DNA of 64,000 nucleotides from Yponomeuta sedellus (lineage: Eukaryota > Arthropoda > Insecta > Lepidoptera > Yponomeutidae): positions 18,941,889-19,005,888 of the forward strand of contig OW203732.1 of the NCBI GenBank assembly GCA_934045075.1. The letters are read 5' to 3'. The notes under the pieces were generated by a model, which was given only the letters and a program-made list of their open reading frames with translations, was not told the origin of the DNA and made no database searches. The position numbers were made by a program, and so were the translations under genes. Shown in pieces: positions 22,952-35,500 of the stretch (positions are counted from its first letter, which is position 1; every line of letters begins with the position of its first letter).

Positions 22952-23204
22952 TATACATCTACGTGCAAACACAGAATATCTACTGGATTTTGTCGTACAA
23001 TTATGTAGCTCAGTATCACTGTCACGTATCAGATGTCCACTGACATGCGGCATTCATTCATGGTGCGCTACATATTACGCCTCATATCTACGCGGCAGAA
23101 AAAGACATTCGCTTTCGCACGCAGATGTACACGTGAAAAGTTACATAATGAAGGCGCTGGACAACTGATGTTAAGTAGTTGTGTAAGTAATTTTTATTAT
23201 TCAA

Positions 23205-23290
23205 TATCAACCCGTGTATGTGCTCACTGCTGGGGCACGGGTCTCTTCCGGAATCGCGGGAAGGTTAGGCCATGCTCCACCACGGGGAAT
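23205..23290 (+). repeat. R1 repeat, 5' part
   Basis: ATCAACCCGTGTATGTGCTC to CCATGCTCCACCACGGGGAA, ending about 30 bases from the stop codon of the four-TM gene. Confidence 0.7.
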
Positions 23291-23291
23291 T

Positions 23292-23297
23292 TTTATT
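23292..23297 (-). promoter_or_regulatory. Candidate poly(A) signal AATAAA for the four-TM gene
   Basis: AATAAA on the - strand about 20 bases after the stop codon. It sits next to an R1 fragment, so the 3' UTR could be very short or the motif could be fortuitous. Confidence 0.35.
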
Positions 23298-23317
23298 ATT
23301 ATTACTATTTATATATA

Positions 23318-23588
23318 TCAGTGCGTGGGACTATGCCTAGGTGTACGTATGTCCTTTTTATCCGGCCACTTGTCGGCCGAATACTGCACGAAGCCAGGGT
23401 CCGTTGGTGTTCCAGAGGCCCTGCCGTGGTCACGGTAAGGGCCGTCTGTCTCGTCTATGGGCTCCATAGGGAACACGGCTGGCGTGTCGGCCCTTCGGGA
23501 CCGGCTTGACCCCTTGAGGTAGTCTTCCAGCTGTTGCAGAGTGGGCGTCGCCACCGTCCGCACTCGGGACGGCGATTTTGACGCTCTC
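23318..23588 (-). CDS. Four-TM protein exon 5 (terminal)
   Basis: 271 bp, acceptor CCTAAAG, stop TGA at 23320-23318. Serine/arginine start (RASKSPSRVRTVATPT), then LQQLEDYLKGS and an acidic stretch. The low-complexity, phospho-site-rich sequence suits a cytoplasmic tail. Confidence 0.78.
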
Positions 23589-26500
23589 CTTTAGGTAACA
23601 AATAAAAAATATGTGTTAAAAATAATCGAAGGTTACGTAAGAAGGATTTATAACAACATAACATAATATTTACATACAGGCAGATTACTGCTTCTGACCC
23701 CACACAAGGATACCCTGTGTCGTGGGAACCAGAAACAACGCCATCACAAACATGTAAACATCCAAGACCTGGGGTTTTTGTCCCCAGCCGGGGTTCGAAC
23801 CCGGGACCTCTTGAATGCATTGCATGTTTGCATGTATGGTAGTCTGTTAGCTTTTAGAATATACCTCGGCTACTATCGGATAGAATCGGATAATAGAAAT
23901 ATCGGAATATAAATAATATATAACGCTACATAACTTTTCAAAATAGTAAAGACAAGTTTTATACAGAGCAGGACGTAGTATTACACTCGTGTGCTTTCGG
24001 CGAAAACCGAAGCCTACTCTAGATACCGAGTTATATTCTAAAAGCTACCAGACTGTAAACTCGTTCAGCCTGCAATGGCAGGATTGGGAGTGTGAGTTTG
24101 AGATTCGTTCGTTAGACCTGTGATTTCCGTAAACATTTAATCACCTCAGGTACTCGGATTTCCTGACGATGTTTTCCTTCGCCGTTACCAAGCTCATATT
24201 GTACGAAAACAAAAAAAAACAAAAATTGGTAAATCTTTTTTGTACATACAAACATACATACACTTTATAGCAGGCTATAATGACACTCACGAAAGAGTTG
24301 GTCCACCAGTTCAAAGTCGCTCACCGAGCTATGGAGAGATTTATGCTCGGAGTTTCTGTAAAGGATAGGATTCGTTACGAATGCTTCCGACAGAGAACCA
24401 AAGTTGCATCCCACAGAGAACCAAAATAGCTCAGAGAATCAGCGAGCTGAAGTGGTAGTGGGCTCGCCATATTTCGCGAAGAACCGACAACCGTTGGAGT
24501 AAACGTGTTCTTCAAACGTAGTGTACGACGCCCTCCGACTAGGTGGGGTGACGATCTGTGAAAAACTGTAGGAAGATGCTGGAGGCGGCAAGCTGAAGAT
24601 AGAGCACTATGGCGCTCATTAGGGGAGGACTATGTCCAGCAGTGGACTAATATAGCCTGAATAAGAAGAATGTATAAGGAACTTAAAGAACGTACCTTTC
24701 CTGTTCATAAGTTGGTGAGACGTCGTCGTAGAGACTCTTCAACCTGCCGGACTTCACTTTCGCGAACAGTGGCGTCTGGGGCTCGGGCAGGTAATCCTCC
24801 TTCACGTTGAACCTCCCATCCACCTGTTCCAGATACTCCCTGAAATATCGCTCGTTGAACTTGGCCAGTTCCCGCTCATAATGCAGTCGGTCGTTGTCCG
24901 CTATAGGGTCTGAGAGTCTGATGTAGTTTCCGCCCTCTATGCCGCTCCGCAGGGATCCAAACTTGGACTGCTCCAAATTCTCGGTTTCAAGAGTTTTTTC
25001 CTCGAACTTCGTGTAACCGTGCTTCGGTTCTTCAAACAGAGTCGCATCCTCTTTCTTCGCTACCTTCTCTCTCTTTTCCACATCGATATCTTTGGGTTTT
25101 TCGCTGGCCACTTTTGCATTCTGGCCGTTCGGTAAGTGTCCGTTGACGTGGCCGTTCAAGACGGGTGTCGCAACTATGGAGACCTTTTTGGAAGCGACGG
25201 GGGTGGAGACGTCAGTCTGCGAGTGGTGGGCGGCTGTGTACACTCTTGGGCCCATCAGGTCGAGCATGAATAAGGCCGCCACGACCAGGGAGAGGGTCCC
25301 TAAGACCGCCGCGTTTACAACCAGGTTTTGGGGCACGGAGTCGAGCGAGGCCAGTTCTAGACCACCTGTGGGGAGAATTGACCAAATTGTATAAGCGGCT
25401 GCAAAAGGGGCTTAACGTGTCACTGCAGGGCACGGGTCTTTGTTCAGAGATAGTAAGGCCTTGTTAAGCGGTGGTAACGCGGTCGGTAGATCACTTGTCT
25501 CACATCGGGGGTCGTGGGTTCTAATCCCGGGCGTATACCTATTTGTTTTTTAAGTTACGTGCATTTGTAAATTGTTCACTAACCGTGAAGGAAAACATAG
25601 GACATGACGAATAACTTTCTTAATTCACACCCAATGATTTAGTAGGAAAGTCCGGAAAAGTTACTGTTCCAGTTCCAATATTTTCCTCATATTTTTTTAG
25701 GACAACAAGAAGATCTTATTCAAAATCTACGTAGTTTTAGAAGACTTGAAGTAGGTGTTACCTCCAGGGCTTAGGAGATTAATCATCCTTTCGCGCTTAA
25801 GCCCATAATCTCTTACTGAGAAGGGGTCTGTGCTTTGCAGAGACGTATTTAGGCAACATTAGATATATAATTATTATAAATGGGTTTGATTACAAGACGT
25901 ACTTAAATGATAGTAGAAAATAAAACGCCTCTGTATTTCATACCGAATTAGCACGTAAGTGTCTGAGTGCAAATTCTTCGTTCAAACAATCAACATTCAA
26001 GTATTTTTATGTGCTTCTTTATTACCAGAGGCCATGCGAAACCAACAAGTCAATGCACGATAAAATACCTGAATTTAGCACCTTATTGAATTGAGAATTT
26101 TGCTTAGTAAATACTTAACTGTAGGGCTGTCTCTTCGAATTTCCCAGAAATGAGCGAGACAGAACGTTACTTAAGTATTTAATTGTGAAATTCTCAATTC
26201 AGAAACCAGCCCTTAAGTTCACATCTAAACTAAAGAGCGTTGACAGCAGTCTGTGGCAAAATGTAATCTAACTACTAACTACGATTACATGAAGTAGTTG
26301 ATAATCACGATTACAAACTACATGAAGTAATCAGAATAAGTAGTTAAACATTTTGATTAATAATAATAATAATATTATTATTAATCAAAATGTTTAACTA
26401 CTAGTTTATTTAAAAATGTAGTTATAAAAAGTAATCTTGAAATCCTGATTGCAACTACAATTTGCAGTTAGTAAACATTTTGATTACTAACTGCAAATTG

Positions 26501-29500
26501 TAGTTGCAATCAGGATTACAAGATTACTTTTTATAACTAAATTTTTAAATAAACTTGCGTATAAAAAAACAAAGGCGTGGCGCGCGTGACGTTCATGTAT
26601 CGACTTGTCGTTTGCTACGTAGGTAGTTAGAGCGCACTATCTACTCCCTGCATGTCAGATATATGTGTTTTTTTGGTGCGACGCATGCAGGGTAGTGTAT
26701 TTAATTGTGTCTGACAGTGTGCACATCCGTTCGCTACTATTGTGCGACCGAAGGGAAATATACGTTTTTACAACTCAGGTAATCAGTAATCATAAGTAGT
26801 TATGATTGCAGCAATCAAATTAACAACTACTTAATGTAGTTTGATTACTGTAGTTAACTACATGTACCCATAACTACATGTAGTTAACTAGTTATAATCG
26901 CAGTTAGTAATCTGATTACAAAATAGTAGTTAACTACGCCCAACACTGGTTGACAGACAGCTGCACCCCTCCAGCTCTTGCACACGAGAAACACTTCACC
27001 TGGCACTGACTGAAAATCGGCGCTGAAGGCTTGCCCATCAGCATATGCTGAGTCAGTTGCCGTTTATAGCGGCAGTGACACGCCGTAACCTTTAGTGTTC
27101 TTTTCTTTTTTTTAATGTTATTTAGTAATGTGTTTTAAGTTTGCTTTGTGGCGTGTGTACTGTGGCTATAATGTTTTTTCTTCTTTTTCTTCTTCAATAT
27201 TGTTTCAACGCGGCGGTGGTGGTAGCGGAGCGTTAGAACGCCGACTTCTCATTCGGGAGCTTGTAGGTTCGAATCCAGGCTTTTGCCAATGACCTTGTTT
27301 TCTAAGTTGCCTGTGAAGTTATAGTAGCAATACCACTCGCTATGTGTGAAGGAAACATCGGGAGGAAACCTAAAGTTATTAATTGATTGATGGAGACCAT
27401 AAATATCTAGTATGTGTGTATTTGTTTTGTTTTGTAGTGAGCGAAATTTTCTTCTAATAAAATATTTCTATAAGTGAAAACTTGTTATTAGCTCTCAGTC
27501 TTTATTTCAATTGCAATGTATTTTGTTCATAGCTGTAAGTTTTCCTATTATAATAAAATAAAATTATATTTTGAAAAACTATACATAATTGTTTTTTCTT
27601 ATGCAATAAAGCGTTCTATCTAATTTTAGGGTACCGTAAATTAAAACAAAAAAAAAACGGGACCAAATCATCATTAAATCACTTACCTCCGGCTTCTGGT
27701 ACACTAACAAGCCGTTAATCTACTGTTAACAGCTGTCAGTTGACCAAAGTGCATACAAAAAACACATTTGACAGAATACTGGCAGTGAATTTATCTCAAG
27801 AATTAAGCCACAGCTTATTTGATATAGATTCCTATCGCAAACATTTTGTCTCAGGACTGTCAGCCTCAGCTTATGTGATTTAAATTCCTATTGCTATGGA
27901 ATTAAGGTTCACAACTCACCCAGGATAAGGAAGAACAGCATCCCAATGCCCAAAAGGAAGCCCTCGAGTATCCGTCTACCTTTGGGCACCTCCTGGAACA
28001 TTCTCCCGAGGAGGAGGCCAAAGGTGATGATCACGTAACCTGTGGATCGATGACGAAACATTCAGCTTAACCTCAACAAGTAATTGTAGTTTTGAAATGA
28101 AATGATATCGATATCAACCCTTATGTCCCCACTGCTGGGGCACGGGTCTCTTCTTGAATCGCAGTAAGGTTAGGCCATACTCCACCACGGGTGCCAAGTC
28201 CGGGTTGGTGGAGGATTGTAAGACAGAGGCGGGCCTTACTGTCAGAACTTATCAAGCCGCCCATAAGGCCTCTGACATGATTTGACGATTGCCATTAGAT
28301 GAAAGCCGGCACCAACGGCTTAACGTGCCTTGCGGAACACGGAAACGCTCGGAAAAATGCCACTAGCGGTGGTCACCCGTTCTGCACCTGACCGCGCCTG
28401 TTGTTGCCTAACTCAGGCGATGGATTCCAATCGCTTGGTTCGGCTAGGCCACGAGCGCTTCTTGAAATGATATGCGAAGTTTTTATTCAAAGTAGCGCAT
28501 AAACTGCGGCTTAATGAACGTTACAATTTAATCCAGGTGTCCATTTCAAAATTTGGGTCTTTTGGAGATTGGAGAAAAAATGGACACAAAATCTCCAAAT
28601 TAAATCCGTTTAGTAAATTTGTATGGATTGAATAGAGAATTTCAGATATTACTAACGCTTCATTCAAAATAGAAGCTGTGGTTTTATAAACACTAACTCA
28701 AGGATGTCTATGGTGATGCAAAAAAAATTTTTATGTAACCTATAACCGTCCCACTACAGGCTTTCTCTTATGCCAACTTACGTCAGCCCGGGTTAGCTCA
28801 TTTAACTCGAGTTAACTGGTTAAATCGATCATTTCGCATACAAAATGATCGATTTAACCGGTTAACTCGAGTTAAATGAGCTAACCCGGGCTGACGCAAG
28901 TGGGGCTTAGACAGAGAGTATTAAAAATATTTAACTTTATATTTTATTTATCTAAAGTTTCAGACCGCCTCACTTTCTAGTGTCATGCTAACTCGACCGA
29001 CTCTCTCTCTCTCACTCTCTCTCTAGTGACATTCTAGCGTCGCAAGCCGATTCTCTCTTTCACCCACGCTCATAGCAAGCATCGGGTAAGCAAAGCAGCG
29101 ATCACTCCCGCTTCAACTTCTGCAGCGGCGCCAGTATGACCTTCCCTCTCTCTTTCTAGGACCATCTAGCAACTCAGGCGGACGCTCTTATTTCTCTTTA
29201 GCGAAGGACCACAGAATGTCTAGATATTCTGGATAGAACGAGGTGGCCTGCTACTGCGTGAACGACCGGCTCTCACCCCCATAGACAGCATCGGCGAAGG
29301 ATCCCCCAACGGAGTCCCAAGTGACGGAGGTGAGCAGCGACCACTCCCGCGACAGCTTCTGCAGCAGCAGCGCCAGGCGGGCCTCGTCGTCAGAGGACAC
29401 GCGCTTGGCCACCAGGCAAGCCACGCACATGAACTGGGGAGAGGTCGGGTGGGTTATTTTTTTAATTCAGAAATCGGACGTCCGGAAATCACGCTACGGG

Positions 29501-32500
29501 TGGGGTACCAGTAAGATGGGTTCTTGTCTTGCAAGGTTAGCGTCAAGTGATTTTTAGGACCCACGACTGAACGAGGATGGGATCGCGGACCGGGGACTTA
29601 GTAGCAGTTATAAATGTCAAAAACAGCCATTTTGGGGTTAATGTAATAAACGCCAAAAACTGCCTATATATGTTATGAATGTAGGCCGGGTTTTTGTCTA
29701 AGCCATAGATCCTTAAAACTACTACTATCGTGACTGAGATTGGTCTGGCACTTAACGCAAAAACTATCTCTAAAAGAGGGATTATGATATTTTCATTGCT
29801 GGTTCTTTTACTGTATTAAGCATTAAGTTTTGCTGCCCCTTAAACACCGGTTTCTTGCACAGTAGCTATATTAACAGCTGTCGGATGTTTCCTTTATATG
29901 CACTGTGGTCAACTAACAGCTGTTCCCAGTGTGGCGAGCACATGTCAACTCTGCGCGCGCACTACAAACTCCAACATTCCTGCATCGCGCAATCAAAGTG
30001 TTTCAATGACATACCATAAATATAACGTCCGACTAACAATAGTTGGACCGGCCGTCCCCAGGCATACGATCTGCCTGGTGGGAAATTTCCCTTTATACCT
30101 AGTGGAAGGGCATGATCACCCGCTCTTCCCTATAGTGGTGACCCCTGACAGAACATTGTCAACCTTCCTTCGCTCTCGCGGCACCCCACATACAGTCTCA
30201 AAGCAAGGCCAGCATTCTTCCCTCTCACTTCATCAGTTCCACTACAGTCAACGCACCGACTACTGGGACTGATGGTGATCTTCCCCCGACCCCTCGGCAC
30301 GGCAGCCACACAGCAACATCACACGTTGCCAGTGGTAACAGCAGCCTTCACCGGTTCCTACCACATGCGCGGTCTCCATGGTACTGTCGCCGGTGAAGTG
30401 ACTGTTAGCCGCCGAACAACCTCAACAGCTAGTCGACTCACTGACTCAGCGTCACCTGGCACTTGCAGGCTTTAGAGCACAGACTTCGATTCCTATCAGA
30501 CCTAGCTATGCGTAGCTACGGTCTTGAAGGGGAGTGATGTGGCGAGCACATGTCAACTCTGCGCGCGCACTACAAACTCCAACATTCCTGCATCGCGCAA
30601 TCAAAGTGTTTCAATGACATACCATAAATATAACGTCCGACTAACAATAGTTGGACCGGCCGTCCCCAGGCATACGATATAGTGGAAGAGCACGATCACC
30701 CGCTCTTCCCTATACCAGTAAATTTGCTGACTATTAGAGAATGAGTACAGCGCAAGTGTTAAAAGGGGGCAAAATTTAGCTAAAATTATGTCACGTGATT
30801 TCTGGACGCCCTTCAAGCTTATTTTACAACTATCATAAAGAATAAATTTACTACATACTATTCATAGCGTAGAATAGAGTCTGTTGACCTTAATAATGTA
30901 AAATGTGTTTCGGAGGAGCACTGCTTATCCTAAATCCACAGGTTTTAGCCTTTTATAGGGAGCAGGGTACCACTGCCTTAGAGATAAGTAAGGACACTGT
31001 AAAATGTTTTTTAAATAAATTATCTTTTATCTTATCTTATTGATAAAGTGATGAATACGTACCAAAGTGAAACCATTCACCATCACCAGATTACCATAAT
31101 ATTTTAGTAGGTAGATACAATCTAGTCTATTTATTCTTACTTGTCCAATTTAGTAAACAAGATTCTAACCTTAAAATTGAGATTGGATGCCTAAACTAGA
31201 CATTTTCTCGCAAATTCATGAACTATCATGAACTATGTTTATAAAATTGGCACCGTGTTATCTAAAAGAGTGTTCCAAGTTACTTCATTTATGGAAATAC
31301 GGCAGTTTTGGACTAAAAAGTTACAGTTTACGGGTAGAATCTTGTTTACTAAATTGGACAAGTAAGAATAAATAGACTGTACACGTTGTTGGATCATGCT
31401 CTGTTTTTGACCTAAATTGTTTTCTGTTTTCAAACGCGTTGAAGTGTTGTGTGGTGTCGGCCTAGAGAATAGCACCAACCCAAATTCTTCCCGCGGGTGT
31501 CGTAAAAGGCGACTAAGGGACACAAACCGGGGGGTGGGCAGCAGCACCCATACAATTTCACAAAACTGCGATCCCCAACCCGCATGCCCAGCGTGGGGAT
31601 TACGGGCATTACCCCCCAATGATGGCACAACCTTGCGCTGTGGCGCTCATTAGGGGAGGGCTATGTCCAGCAGTGGACTAATATAGCCTGAAGAAGAAGA
31701 AGTTGAGACTGAATTTTGTGAGAAAATCGACTAGGTATCGATTGCGAGAAAATTTGAGAGTCAGGGGGCCGATTCTCGCCCATGCGAATTGAAAGCGTAG
31801 ACGCAAAATATTCGAAGGCTTAGACATTTGGCGTATAAAAATGAGATAACATAACTCGACAGAGTAATTAGACATTTATTTTCTCATTCGAATTCAATCT
31901 AGCTTGGCGTCCAGAATACAGATTTTGGCTGTCGCTCGACTTTTTACATAGAATTCAAAGTCATAACTTTATACGACTTATTTGCTATTGAAGTGAGAAT
32001 TGGCTCCCAGTTCGCTTAAAATCGCCAATCCGCGTTAGGAACGCGTGGGGATTATGCCCATACTCTCTCTCTGACTGAAAAGGCGCTCTGCAGTGCTCTT
32101 ATTCTAAAATAGCATCTGAAACCTACAGCCTATATCCTGGGCTGAATATCCTAGGACTTAAATCGATTTCTCCTAAAAACCAGCTTCAGACTGAAGGTTA
32201 TTTTTTTATATTCATTCTTTATTGCACTAATTAGGTACATGAGTAAATGTACAAGGGCATGCTTAATGCAAGAAGCATTCTCTTCCAGCAAACCTTTGGT
32301 GTTGAAGAGCCTGGCAAAGGGTAGTGCAGGAAAAGAAGGTGGAATACAATAATACACTTACATAAACATAGGGAGATACATCTAAGGAGGAGGTTCTAAA
32401 ATTTCGGATCTCCATTATTGAGATTGATGATAGGTGACCACAAGGCTATATTGTAATAAGTACACATAGGTAAGAAAATCAAATAATGCTACCAGAGGAC

Positions 32501-35500
32501 ACTATCCACTTCTTAGGTTTGAATACTAACACTCAGCAGTATTTGGTACAACCCCATAATCGCTCTTATGGCCTACGATGTAAGTGTGAGTATCAAACAA
32601 ACGGGAAAGCTGTAAGGTCCATTGTACCGTCAGCACGCACCGTGTTTATATTGTCACTGAGTGACGTCACATGTACCGTGGGAGTGACATTGGCCAGCAC
32701 AATTAATTACGTACGGTCGGCACGTAATGCGTTTGTTGTGCGATGGATGTGTATGGTATGGAAGGATTGTCATTTGTTTATATTTTTATTCAAATGCGTT
32801 GTGCTTTGGGTCTTGGGTTAGGACTGTTTAACGCAAGGTCGTGTTTGAATGTCGAGCAGTCAACTTCACTTCTACTTTAATCGCACCATTAGGGAAGGAC
32901 TGACTCCTAAGATACAGGTTACCCTAGTTTAGGAGTCAGGACGCTACGAAGTATTATAAGAAAGCTATGTACACATATTGAAAGTTACATTGTATGTTTT
33001 TTGTCAATAAATTACTTACTTACTAAATTACTTACTTTTACAAATTAAGAAGAAGAAACTATTGGACAGTACTGTGGAGGCCTGTGTACTATAAGCCTAC
33101 TAGCAGAGTGTGGATGTTAATTATGTTGCTCGGTTGATATATTTTCAGCAAGTGTCACACATCACAACAAACAATAGGTAACCTAGCGATATTTAAATCG
33201 GTGTCAGTCATGTATCGGGATAGGATTATTACCGGCCAATACGTGTGTAGATAGGATTATTACCGGCCAATACGTGGCCAATAGAAGCGCTCGTGGCCTA
33301 GGCGAACCGAGTAATTGGAATCAATCACTTGGTTAAGCAACAACAGGCGCGGTCAGGTACAGGATGGGTGAGCGTCCCGTGACTACCGCTAGTGGCATTT
33401 TTCCGAGCGCTTCCGTGCTTCGCAAGGCACGTTAAGCCGTTGGTGCCGGCTGTCATATAATGGCAGTCGTTAAGCCCTGTCAGAGGCCTTATGGGCGGCT
33501 TGGTAACTTCTGACAGTAAGGCCCGCCACTGTCTTACAACCCTCCACCAACCCGGACTTGGCCCCCGTGGTGGAGTATGGCCTAACCTTCCTGCGATGCA
33601 GGAAGAGACCCGTGCCCCAGCAGTGGGGACATAAAAGGGTTGATAACGACGTGTGCATATATCACCTTCCATCGGAACCACAATATTACAGCAACAGCTA
33701 CACAAAAAAATTTAGGTGAAAAGTCGCCCGTAAGTATATTTTTACTTTTTTACTTTGTATGTACTTTTTAGTGGCGACCTGCTAAACCCATTTTATAATA
33801 TTTAGTAGTCTCAGAACAATAATTGTTCAGAGTTAGTAGTGCGATAAGTGAACATCATCGATATCAACCCTTGTATGTCCCCACTGCTAGGGCACGGGTC
33901 TCTTCCAACAGCGCAGGAAGGTTAGGCCATACTCCACCACGGGGGCCAAGTTAGGCAGGAAGGTTTAGGCCATACTCCACCACGGGAGGAAGTGAACATA
34001 ATAAATGTTAACAGTTTTTTTTTAAAAAAAAACCTACAGCCAAGAACCTAGAGTCAATGTTTTAGGACTTTAATCCCGTTTCACTAAAACTGCCGTTTAT
34101 AGCAAAAATGTATTGTATTCCTTGGGTAGCCCTGGTTACCTCGGCGTAGCCCCTTAGATAAAAAAAAACCGAGTGTTTAAACCGCTAGGCCAGATATGTT
34201 TGTTAGCACAAAGTTATTTTTGTCTAGATTCTTCAGAAGCATAATATGTAAATAAATTATTTATCAATCAATCAAAAAAGCCTACAAAATAAGACAAAGG
34301 TATTTGGCTTATAGGTTCTATTTTTAATGACGCTTAAGGCGTCATTAAAAATAGAACCTAGGTTAGGTAGTGAGGTTCAAACGGCTCTCAAGCCGGTAAA
34401 CTTGAACTACAGTCACACGGGCAAATAACATTAATCACAGGCCGGGCGTGAGATGGATAATTACGCTATTGGTATGATTACAAGCATTAACTGCATAATT
34501 ATTAATTTTATGCAATCTGTTTAGTCATAGGAGGAAAACCAGTGACCGTGTTAAAGATTCAACTGCGATGTCTGGTCACAATATGGCGCTCTATAGGCGG
34601 TTTTACAATCCATAACGACTCATTATCACTAGCCTTTTCTTACATTTTCTAGGGCTTTTGTCGGAATGTTGTGCGAACGTTGCATGAATGATAGTCCAAC
34701 AGTGTCGGGGAATTAGGTAATTCTCAATTTGAAAATCGAAATGTCACAATCATGGTTAAATAATTTTTGTACCAAATTGCATGATTCGCCTTGAGATATC
34801 TAATAATTAATTACTGTCCGAGATTATACTGCATGGGTGGAATTTTTTGGCCTCTAAATAGGTTTTTTAAAACTGTCCCAGAGTTATCACGGTTTCCTGT
34901 TCAATTTCGGAATTCAGTGAGTTTACCGCATACATTTTGTTTTTCTTACAGGTTTTCCGTTTTCCGGTCCTAAAACGCTCTTTTATTATCGTTTTGAAAA
35001 CAGAGCATGTAACCCTTGTTAAATATTTATATGAAAGACGTGCATTCAAGTTTCAGAATCTGAATAGGTAGGTACCTGATCAAGAAACTGAGTGTCTGCT
35101 CCCAGTCTTATTAAATATTTCATTTGAGTATAAAACGAAAGGTTTAATAAAAATCTTCACTACAAAGTGAATAATCTTTTTACTTTGACTTAAAACGAAT
35201 ATGGAAATCGAATGCAGAATCCGAATATATGCCAGCCTTAATGGTTACTATTCATTGAGTTTCACGCTGAAATAGTAAATTGTTGGGGTTAAAAATGTCC
35301 TCCCTGTTTGAGACTTTTCGTTTTTCAAAATGACATTTACCCAGTTACGGTTTTCGTCCAATGTGAAACCGGCATTAAAGGGACGCGCGACTACTTTGAC
35401 GTCGTACCTAGATATCAAAGTCTTTTCTTTACGCGATCCCTTCTACATTTATTTATAAATACTTTATGGACCTACCCTAAAGCGTTTGTAATTATTTAAG

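Noticed and set aside
29898..30475. Two plus-strand frames of 124 and 67 codons
   Set aside because: They lie across the LTR and non-coding interior of the miniature LTR element and show no retroelement protein motif.
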